Source: Phellopilus nigrolimitatus (taxonomy: Eukaryota > Basidiomycota > Agaricomycetes > Hymenochaetales > Hymenochaetaceae). From it: a DNA stretch of 64,000 nucleotides. Below are positions 55,501-64,000 of the stretch, one piece after another. The DNA lies in the NCBI GenBank assembly GCA_021029095.1, contig JAJOHG010000122.1, forward strand, positions 21,185-85,184, written 5' to 3'. The notes beneath the pieces were generated by a model, which was not told the origin of the DNA, did not search any database, and worked only from the letters and a program-made list of their open reading frames with translations. The stretch's first letter is position 1; the number at the start of each line of letters is the position of its first letter. The translations under genes and the position numbers were made by a program.

Positions 55501-56723
55501 TTTTTCTTTTCCGCGCTGCTCTTCGTTCAGGCTGTCTACTGCTCAACCTAAACAGGACCACTCTGTACATGCTAGGTCGTCGTTGGATTGGAATATACGA
55601 TTTTGAATATCTCTTCTCCATGCCGCGCTTTGATCTTCGATGTAAAAGCCCGTCAAGCTATAGATTCACCTCTGCGCTCGCAGACTTACCTAATCTTCGA
55701 GGCTATTCCACCAAGCGTACTTCCGTTCACATAGTGATGTGTGATTCATTCTTCAGCACACCGCGCATTACTGGATACGCGCTCGACTTCTTACTCTCTT
55801 TTTAGCACGAACCTCTTCTCACCTCATGCGTCGTCCGCAAACTATCGCGTTATCGCTGATGTCAACATGGCTATCTAGCAAGACAACGCTTCTTGAAGCT
55901 TTAAGATTCGTAGATGCATCAGCGACATCAATGTTAGCCTCATCGACATCAACATTAGCCTGTCTTATGCGAGTCCGCTACTTCTGGTTCCTTGAGTCAC
56001 GACTGAAGAACTGCATTTGTCGGGAAGACAAAGTGCACAGCAATCCAGATACGAACGTCGCTTTCCTTCGACTGTATTGATATTAATCACGCTTATCACG
56101 ACAACTGGTCTAAGTATACGTATAGGGCGATCCGACGCGGTTGTTTGATGCGGTGATGTGCTATTTTTCGTATCTGATCACACAACTGAGCGACGTGTGC
56201 ATTCCATCGCAACATCGCTTGACTCAAGCTTCTGGATTCCACCGGTGCTCACACATTTTCTTCCATTAAAAACCAATCGACTGCTCTTTGTAACCGCGGA
56301 CGAAAACAAGTTACGTGCGACAGACTGATTTTAATTCTGAATCGCTAACGAATGGTTATCGTTCTCGAGCCGCGTGCCAGGAGACGGTGCCTTTAATGTT
56401 TCTCCGACTATTCTCAATTCTTATTCTGCATCGTCAATGTTACAGAGATGCCGCGCAATCTCAAAGCTTCTGAATGGGCGCATCATGATAGCTTCGCGAC
56501 GAACTTCATAATTAGTATCGCCCACGAGAAACATTGCAGACTTCGATCGCCAGGTGTACTGTATCTCCCGAATCTCCGAGCAGTAAGTATGCCATTGACT
56601 CGTATCGCCTGCCTTATCTTACCGGCTCGCCGTTATAAAATATCCTACGAGGATATTCGGCTAGCCCAACTTACGTCCCCGGACTGTCCTTTCAAAGCTT
56701 TGTTTGAAGCAGGCACTTCAAAA
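55501..56723. other. upstream region of the membrane-protein gene
   Basis: No gene recognised. The stretch 56,440-56,720 resembles 62,340-62,560, the corresponding upstream region of the next copy, including CGCCGTTATAAAAT, which is a likely TATA box (about 56,630-56,642). Confidence 0.5.
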
Positions 56724-58356
56724 TGCATCCACCGCGCTCTGACATCGAGTCTATTGATCCGAGCCTGGTGCCACTTGTCATATCAGAGATAGATACCTGG
56801 ATGTACGCTCTAATGGCAATGCTAACTCTCTTGGTCTACAACACCTGTAAGTTATGTCCTGGCTGGCGCGTCAGATACTAACTGTTGCAAACTCCCACTA
56901 CATATCGATTTCAGTTACAACTATGAACGACGAGGTGAATAAGGCTAGCATTATTATCTCTACGCCTAAACTGATCTTTATATCTTTTACTAGGTTAAAT
57001 ACTTTTGGGTACGCACTTCCATAATCTGAACACCAGGCATATATTTACTTGTCGTTTGACATTAAGAGCGCTCCTCGCAAACTTGTTAGCTGCATCTATT
57101 TTGCCGTAAATGATACCTTAACGTTATGCTGAATATGTGAACTGATAAGATGCTCTCCAGAACCGCTACATTGCTATTCTTGGAGTCATTTCTGGTATAG
57201 TCAGTAAGTCATAGTCAAACCTTTTAAATACGTGTTGTAAATAATAATGTGCACTGACACTGCCTTTACTACTCAGATGCTACTCTTCAAGCAAACGAAA
57301 CCCTGCACGTAATCTCTGATTATTGCATTATAACTCACTGAAACTTACTCTGAGATGCGGACCCATTTATAGATGTAAGCATCCGGATACTATATCTGGT
57401 CTCTACTGATGATAGTGGAAAGGCCTTGGCTTTAGCTGGATTATAGGCCTCGCTAGTGAGTTATTGAATCTTCTTTAAAATGACATTTTACTCATTCCAG
57501 GAAGATTGGATGACTATCCTTCTAATCGACTCTCCCTGCTTATAGTATGCAAAATATTCATCTGCCCTAATACGTTATGCAGATATTCTTTTGATGCGTG
57601 TCCTGGCACTCTACCAAAACAGTGAGGCACTCCTAATATTACCAAAGCACTGCTGATGTTGATAGTCCAATAGACAGGAGACTCACTGCATGTCTCAGGG
57701 CTCTATTTAGCCTGGAGGCAGCTTTTGGACTAGGTGTTATGATAATTGACAATATACGTGAAGAGCGTAAGCAGAACTATCCATTATAGAGTGTGCATTC
57801 CACAGAATAATTGCACCAGTTTCTGTTGCGAGTCTTGCAGAAGGCATAACTGTATGTGTAGATAATGGTAGCCCTCCGAAAGTTTGGGGCCAAGTATCTT
57901 GGTTGGTACTGACACCTCTGAGCAAAGATTCGGACTGATTTGAAGCAGGGCCGTTACACTGCTGTATGCCATTATCTTAATGGTTCTGGCTCTCTGCAAG
58001 GCTGCACAACACTGGCGGGAGTCGGCTATCTCCAACCAGTTTAACATTGTCAAAGTACTTGTCCAAGATCAAGCTATCTATTTTATTTTGTATTTGTTCT
58101 TTCATGCACAACAAGTTGTATATGAGCTGACAGGTCTAATAGGGTCATATTTTGCACTGTTGTGAGGATAGTAGCAGATGAGCTGATCGTCCCAAATTTG
58201 CTTCTGGCTAATCTACTGGATGTTGTGGGAAGCCCTAGCTTTCTCTCTGTTATTGGGAGTCACCTATTGATTCATCTAAAGGAAGCTGGAGAGAGGGGAG
58301 TCAATGGAGGGTCCAGTGACAGGATGATGACCATGAGCAGTATGGCATTCACCTGA
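56724..58356 (+). CDS. multi-exon polytopic membrane protein, basidiomycete family (DUF6533-like)
   Basis: Starts MHPPRSDIESIDPSLVPLVI; further exons include the hydrophobic MYALMAMLTLLVYNT, EVKYFW, LVSCIYFANRY, IAILGVISGIV, DVSIRILYLVSTDD and the late LLYAIILMVLALCKAAQHWR and VLVQDQAIYF. The last exon carries LIVPNLLLANLLDVVG, SFLSVIGSHLLIHLKEAGER and ends SSMAFT at 58,356. Exons are very short and introns 45-65 nt; I could not fix every boundary. In-frame stops between 57,430 and 57,950 may be intronic or real lesions. The N-terminal pattern and LLIHLKEAGERG end fit a large family of fungal multi-spanning proteins of unknown role. Next copies are at 51.4 kb (relic) and 62.6 kb. Confidence 0.6.
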
Positions 58357-59582
58357 ATTTACAAAGGTGATTGGATCTGTTTTGATCTTTCTATGCTTCT
58401 GCAGGAGACTGATTGACCTTTCACAAGTCGTGTAGGACATCCAGATCTGCGCTCCTGTCCGGTTTTTTATCTACTCTTACCATGTTCCCTTTTAAATGTC
58501 CTGAAATGTCGAATCTTCGCTGGGCGAAGAGATACCAGTTTGTTTACGCGTGCACAAATTCACCGCTCTTGTTTTGTTCAGATTCAGTGCAATTATCGGT
58601 TGCGTGCATAATTTCGTACAGCTCAGAAGAGTAAGATAACGCGATACGGTGAGAATACGCAATGATCGTTCAATCGCCTTGCACACTTGAGTAGCGCATC
58701 CAGCGCGACGGTCAGAGTTCGTTACCATGAGGGACGAAGAGAAAAGAAATGCAGAAGACGAAGGGAAGGTGCCCCGATTTGCATGTGGGTATCCAGGTGC
58801 ATGTGGTGTCTGCATGGAAATTGACGAATCTCGAACAGAACTCCGCTCGCTACCGCGAGTGGCACGCCTTCACAGCTCCCACACCGCGTTCTTACACTTA
58901 TTTCTGAAATCCCTACTGAAGAATAGTGCGTAGTCGCGCTGAGAATGATCTAGCCGTGAGGATTTGTTCAAATAATGTTATTTGCGTACGCACGGGACTC
59001 GTCGTCGGGAAAGTCAATTGAGGGCTCCCTCAGCCTGCTTTATCTCCAGCTACATGCTCTGAGCCGCCGATGCTTCTGAAAACCCCCGTCACTTCGCGCG
59101 GATTGTCACAATGTCTATACGGGCAACTTTGCACTTTGCTCTGGATTAGCGAGGCCGATCATGCTTTTCGCCGCAAATGTGCCCCGTAAATCTCGGTCCG
59201 GCCACGGCGATCGCGACGAAACGAAACACGGATGAGAATACAGCTAAGGAGAAAAACGCTACTCACTCGCAGGGCATCGAAATACCGAAGGACCGGGAAA
59301 TGCACGTCGGTGCACTGTGTGTGGCGACGCCTCCGTGCTATCGCTCCTGAAACGATACGGGTAATGTAAGACTTGCATCCTGACGGCCAGACGCGCCCAC
59401 CCTAGTCCTGCGGCGGCTCGTATCTGCAGAATGCTTCAGCGCGCGCAGATGCCGATCGCAATAGGGGTGTATAAATACCAAGCAGCCTCTCTCCGAAAAG
59501 CATCAACACAACCAAATCCAAGCCTCACTACACCGACGCTCCCACTCCAACCTCCATCTCTCGATCTTACTAGTAAACAACA
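58357..59582. other. second tandem unit, 5' part; no intact gene
   Basis: Matches the region downstream of 51,580 in the first unit. Holds a decayed version of one exon of the unknown minus-strand gene (58,790-58,880). Confidence 0.4.
59470..59477 (+). promoter_or_regulatory. TATA box upstream of 51-codon ORF
   Basis: TATAAATA, 106-113 nt before the ATG at 59,583, followed by an A/C-rich leader (CATCAACACAACCAAATCCA) typical of fungal 5' UTRs. Confidence 0.5.
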
Positions 59583-59738
59583 ATGTCCCAAGTACAACTC
59601 CCCGGCTACACAGGCGCCTTCGAGGCCAATTCGCTCTGCATCGTCTTCCTCGGCACAGGGAAAGAGCAGACCTACGGCTTCTATTGGTCCAGGGATGGCA
59701 AGACCGGTCTCCTCCACGAAAAAGTAAATAAAGTGTGA
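59583..59738 (+). CDS. small ORF, 51 residues, unknown
   Basis: Begins MSQVQLPGYTGAFEANSLCI, continues with VFLGTGKEQTYGFYWSRDGK and TGLLHEKVNKV, then TGA. The context is gene-like: a TATA box, a C/A-rich leader and ACAACAATG at the start. Codon choice favours C at third positions (GGC, TAC, GCC, TTC, GTC), as in highly expressed fungal genes. No signal peptide or membrane segment. It could be a first exon (AAAGTAAAT offers a weak donor). Not recognised. Confidence 0.55.
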   Translation: MSQVQLPGYTGAFEANSLCIVFLGTGKEQTYGFYWSRDGKTGLLHEKVNKV

Positions 59739-62569
59739 TATTGAGGCGTTTTATACGCGCCTTTTGATAGTCAAAGTGGATAAATAACTGCGAAGTGACT
59801 AGGAGTCGGATTCAGAGGAAGTGAGCACGTTAGCATCCGGCGGCTCATATAGAAAGATAACGCACAGCATGGTCATGATTTATTTAAGAAAGGATTGAAA
59901 ACGGATATCAACCGTGCTTCTACTTAGAGGATATAGTCCCTCATGGCATGGGCGAACAATCGTCGCACAGCGCCTCAGTGGCATGGCTCCATTCCGTCAA
60001 GCGGTTCGACGTGACTCTCGTGTACTCTTTGTCGAAATGCTCGAGAATGAGAAAGATGCGAACGCCGCTTACGGACGGTGCCGGCGCCGGCGACTTGAAG
60101 TGTGACAACCGGCTACTAAATCCTTCTCGAGCTCATCATTCTGCGCGCTCGAAGCGGAGAAAGCATATTTGATATTTGCATTGCTACCTGTTCTCTAATT
60201 TCTCCAGTGACACGAGATGTCAGACGGTCTCTTGCGTTCTCGGTGCAGCGTCGCGCTCGCACATCCTCGTACGCATTCCGGATCGCCGCAGCGCTCGAGC
60301 GCGTCTGCCCGGAGTAATGACGCCCGCCATGTCGCGCCGAAGCCTCTGTCTCGATGGAACCGGCACGGACATGCCTGATCATGCACCTATGGTCAAATTT
60401 GGCAGGCTTCGCCGCATGCGCGCGCGAGGTGCGGGGAGGGGACAGGCGGCCCCGCTGTGCGCACGCAGACAGCGCACAGGGGCGGTAGGGCGTGTACAGC
60501 CTGCGCCGGCCGTAAAATTGGGCTTCGGCCGCTGCGCGGTACGAGCCCGAGACTGCGTGCATGGCGGGCCGTGCTGGTACCGCGGAGGGCCAGCGAAGAC
60601 CACGAGGGACGTGCTTCAGCACGGGTGCGGGTTGGCGGCAACTAGCTATAGCGTCCTTGGGCGGGGAGGGCATCTCCAACGCGATATTTACTTGGGTGTT
60701 TATTTCCGGGCATGAGGACAATGCGCGCCGTGGGAGGGACTGCGTGGTCGTCACGCTTCCCCGCGCAAGACGGCGTCCTCGCCGCGTTCTTGACGACGTC
60801 CGTCCAGCGCCCCGGGACGGGCTCAGTTCGTCCATATGATGTGCGCTCCTACTTTTATCTCTAGGTCCGAGTCCTTCTGGAATTCGTGGCGATAGACGTC
60901 TCGGATCAACGGCGGGAAAGATGATCAACTCAGCAGCCGACCGCAGGCCAAAGTCCGCTCGGGCATCGGGTTTTGTCTGCTCTTGCACCGGCGTCCGTCT
61001 CTGCGCCTGTCTGCAGTGGCTAGCGTCGTCGCAGGAGGCGCTCAAGATGGAGAACGGTTGCCGACAGGTGATTTCCGACCGCGCAAGTTGGTTTATTTGT
61101 TTATTTTGGCAGGCTCGACCCCATTGCGCTCGCGAGGCGCCGCTGGGGGAGGAAAACAGGCGTCCCTGTTGTGCGCACGCAGGGTCCTGCGAAGGGTGTA
61201 GCAGTACAGGTGGACTGTGTCTTTCAGGCTGTCCGTCGACACCAACCTCAGCCTCGACAGGCGAGTCGTCGGCCTCTCGCTGTTTCTTCTTAACTACTCT
61301 CTCAAGCACCTGTACGTGTGCAGTTATTCAATTGGAATATACAAATTTGATTACCTCGGTTTCCATGCCACACCTTGAACTCTTCGGCATGAAAACCCAT
61401 CAAACTCCAGATTCACTCCACGCATCCGTGCTCGCAGGCTTACCCTTATCGACGTGACGAGACATTAAACTCTCGTTTATCAACACTCGAATTGCGAAAC
61501 CGTTCTGAAAGAAAACTCGAGATTCCCGCTCTTCTCTTGGGTCGTATATACCGTCTAAAGCGCACTCATAGGCTCTCCGTTCTTTGGACCGTCCATTCTC
61601 GGCGATGTCGTGAAGATACTGAAGGTGCGTCATCGTCGAGCAGCTCTGACGAGCTTCCGGGCAGGCGGGACGGACGCGAATCTTATGCCACATAATGATA
61701 TACCAATCGTGCTTCACCTTCTCTTACTCTCTTACCCAGCACCAATATCTTCTCACTTCATGCATCGTCTACATGCTATTGCATTATCATCTACCTCGCC
61801 ATGAATATCTGGCAGGGCGACACTTTTTGAAGTTTTAAACATCCATGGAAACGTTAGCGGCGTCAACTAGGAGGTCTTGTAAGATCGTGTCTTCCTGTTT
61901 CCCCGAGTCACGACTAAAGGAACGTGCCTATCCAAAAAGCAAAATTGAGCTACGATGCACAGACGCGAACACCACGTTTTTTTGGTTGTATCAACATCAT
62001 ACACGCTTCATCACGACGAATAATCTAAGTATACGTATAAACCAGAGCAATGAGCGCGGTGCGATTGTTTAATGGTGCGATGTGCTAGTTCTTTTCATAT
62101 CCGGTAATTTTCATCTTGAACCTGTCTGAAACCGTCTTACAATCTGTTCCGAATCACACAACCAAAGAAGTACGTACATACTCGTACCTCGAAATTCCTG
62201 TGCAACAATGCTTGATTTGATCATTTGGATTCTGAAGGTACCTGTTGACTACTCTTTATGACACACAGCTAAATCATGAAGCTATGCGCAACAGTCTAAT
62301 TTGCGTCCGCTAGTGTGTAGACATGAGGCATTATTGAGTCGTTCTTAAGGGCCGCCGAGACGTTGAACGTCGCAGACTTTGATCGACTGGTATGATGTAT
62401 TGCCTGAACCTTCACATCAAACGCGCCATTGACTCATATCGGCCCGCCTCACACTTTACCGGCTCGCCGTTATAAAATGCCTGCGAGGACGTTCGACTAG
62501 CCCAACTCACGCCCCCGAACCGATCTTCCTAAGCTTTGTTGAAGACTTGACAACTGCAGACGCCTCACT
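59739..62569. other. second tandem unit spacer; no gene recognised
   Basis: Diverged copy of 53.9-56.7 kb. The 397-codon minus-strand ORF (61,309-60,116) is Arg/Ala/Ser-rich without domain or conserved counterpart in the first unit and is rejected. CGCCGTTATAAAAT at about 62,467-62,480 is the likely TATA box of the next gene. Confidence 0.45.
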
Positions 62570-64000
62570 ATGCATCCAATACGCTCTGACATCGAGACTA
62601 TTGATCCAAGTCTAGTGCCCTTTCTCGTCTCAGAGATAGATACCACTATGTACGGCCTAGTGGCAATATTAACTCTCTTAGTCTACGACACCAGTAAGTT
62701 TTGCATATTGATGGGTGAGCCAGATACCTGCGATGACATTGATCATTCAGTTATCACAATGGACAAGGAGGTAAGCAAAGCTTCGCACTGTTATTTCTAT
62801 GTCTAGACTAATCATAGTATCTATAAGATAAATTACTTTTGGGTATGTCGCTTTCACAACATTAATGTGAGGAATAGAATATTTACTCATGTGGCATGAA
62901 GGGCTCGCCTTGTAAATTTGTCAGCTTGATTTACTTTATGGTAAGTAAGAGTTTACAACTTATTATAAGGTATAGCTGATCAACTCCTCTAATGAATGGT
63001 TGTAGAATCGCTATATGGGAATTCTCGGAGCCATTTCTGGTATAATAGGTAAGCTGTACTCAACCTTTATTAGTAGTGTGTTAAAAACAATAATGTCCAC
63101 TAATGCTGCCTTTTGTACTCAGTTTGCTCTTCAAGCAAATGAAACACTGCAAGTAATTTCTGATTATTGCATACTGGCCCATTGAAGTAACTAAAGTGGA
63201 CTCATTTATAGGTGTAAGTGTCCAGATACTATATTTTCTCTCTACTGATGATAGTGAAAAGGCCTTGGCTTTACTTGGATTATAAGCCTGGCTAGTGAGA
63301 TATTGAATATTTTGCGAAACATCATTTACTCATTCAGGGAAAGATTGGATGACCATCCTTCCAATTGACTGTAGTGGCATCTCCCTGCTACATTTAACAT
63401 GCAGAATATTCATCTGCCACTGATTATTGTTTCAGACATTCTCTTGATGCGGGTCCTGGCACTCTACCACCAGAGTAAGGTGCTCCTGGTTCCACTAAAA
63501 CATCACTGATGTTTAAAATACAGCAGACAAAAATTGACTACATGTCTGAGGACTCTATTTGGCATGGAGGCAGCTTTTGGGCTGGGTCTTTTGGTATATA
63601 GTAACATATTTGAAGAGAGTAAGCAAAACTATTCATTTTAGAGTATACAGCTCATTAAAAAGTTTCCCCAGTTTCTGTAGGAAGACTTGCAGAAGATGCA
63701 GCAGTATGCTTACTTAACAGAAGCCCAAAAGTTTGGGGTGCATTAGCTTGGTTAGTACTGACATCCTTGGATAAGGATTTAGACTGATTTGAACAGTGTT
63801 GTTACACTTCTATATGCAATAATCTTAATGGTTCCAGCTCTCTCCAAGGCCGCACAACATTGGAGGGAGTCAGCTGGTTTCAGTCAGTTTAACCTACTTA
63901 AGGTGCTCATCCAGGATCAGGCCATCTACTTTCTTTTGTATGCTTCCTTAGTGTACAACCAGTGTGGTATATGAGCTGACTAGTCTGACAGGGCCATATA
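62570..64000 (+). CDS. multi-exon membrane protein, third copy (3' end beyond window)
   Basis: Starts MHPIRSDIETIDPSLVPFLV then SEIDTTMYGLVAILTLLVYD; later exons NRYMGILGAISGII (about 63,003-63,048), a VSRYYIFSLY-like segment (63,212 on), and TLLYAIILMVPALSKAAQHW followed by RESAGFSQFNLLKVLIQDQA. Parallel to the 56.7 kb copy at clearly diverged identity. The last exon lies past the right edge. Whether it is intact cannot be decided because the short exons are not fully resolved. Confidence 0.6.

Larger units (their letters stand above)
51349..64000 (+). repeat. diverged tandem duplication, period about 6.5 kb
   Basis: Colinear matches: 51,349-51,900 with 58,140-58,640; 54,360 with 60,080 (GCCGGCGACTTGA); 55,580-55,700 with 61,330-61,450 (TTGGA(A)TATAC..CATGCC); 55,860-56,000 with 61,800-61,900; and 56,724 onward with 62,570 onward. 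Each unit ends with a membrane-protein gene. The first unit starts with only the 3' end of that gene. Confidence 0.7.

Noticed and set aside
60116..61309. 397-codon minus-strand ORF
   Set aside because: Arg/Ser/Ala-rich, no domain, no intron structure, and the equivalent region in the other tandem unit is not open.

Overview
This window looks like genomic DNA of a filamentous basidiomycete, probably an Agaricomycete and possibly a wood-decay polypore (the taxon is inference). The evidence is genes with several 45-65 nt GT-AG introns, GC-rich exons, an F-box/LRR protein with a basidiomycete-style N-terminus, a GPI-type chitin deacetylase, QDE-2-like Argonautes, a TRI101-like acyltransferase and a multi-exon membrane-protein family. 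I saw no tRNA, rRNA or CRISPR array.

Layout. 1-2,075 (-): 5' two thirds of an Argonaute gene (Ago-1), cut by the window edge. 3.5-4.2 kb (-): F-box relic. 4.4-6.2 kb (+): cytochrome P450 relic. 6.8-8.5 kb (-): intact five-exon BAHD/trichothecene-type acyltransferase. 12.3-13.2 kb (+): mitochondrial-type cyclophilin with a 13-nt microexon. 14.5-17.7 kb (+): second Argonaute (Ago-2), catalytic residues kept but reading frame broken once.

18.5-44.8 kb is a block of segmental duplication. A unit holding an acyl-CoA thioesterase-like pseudogene, a relic of an unknown protein, a small undescribed four-exon gene (first residues MPST) and an Argonaute relic occurs three times: copy A (18.5-24.5 kb, +), copy B (26.6-31.35 kb, +) and copy C (37.4-44.8 kb, inverted). 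A and C form a very large inverted repeat that also carries a chitin deacetylase gene, complete in C and truncated in A. An intact F-box/LRR gene (31.6-33.6 kb) lies between B and C. Copy C alone holds an 855-bp hAT-like element with an 8-bp target duplication.

44.8-51.2 kb is single-copy and gene-rich: Bud13/Cwc26 splicing factor, a Tc1/mariner-like non-autonomous element, a Nudix hydrolase and a fused Gfo/Idh/MocA dehydrogenase plus DegT-type aminotransferase that may make an amino sugar. 51.3-64 kb is a diverged tandem duplication with a period near 6.5 kb, carrying three copies of a multi-exon membrane protein gene (relic, complete, cut by the right edge), a fragment of the aminotransferase gene and a 51-codon ORF behind a TATA box.

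The main biological themes are repeated duplication and decay of Argonaute genes inside segmental duplications that include a long inverted repeat, and a small gene family in those duplications whose exon phases and reading frames have been kept.
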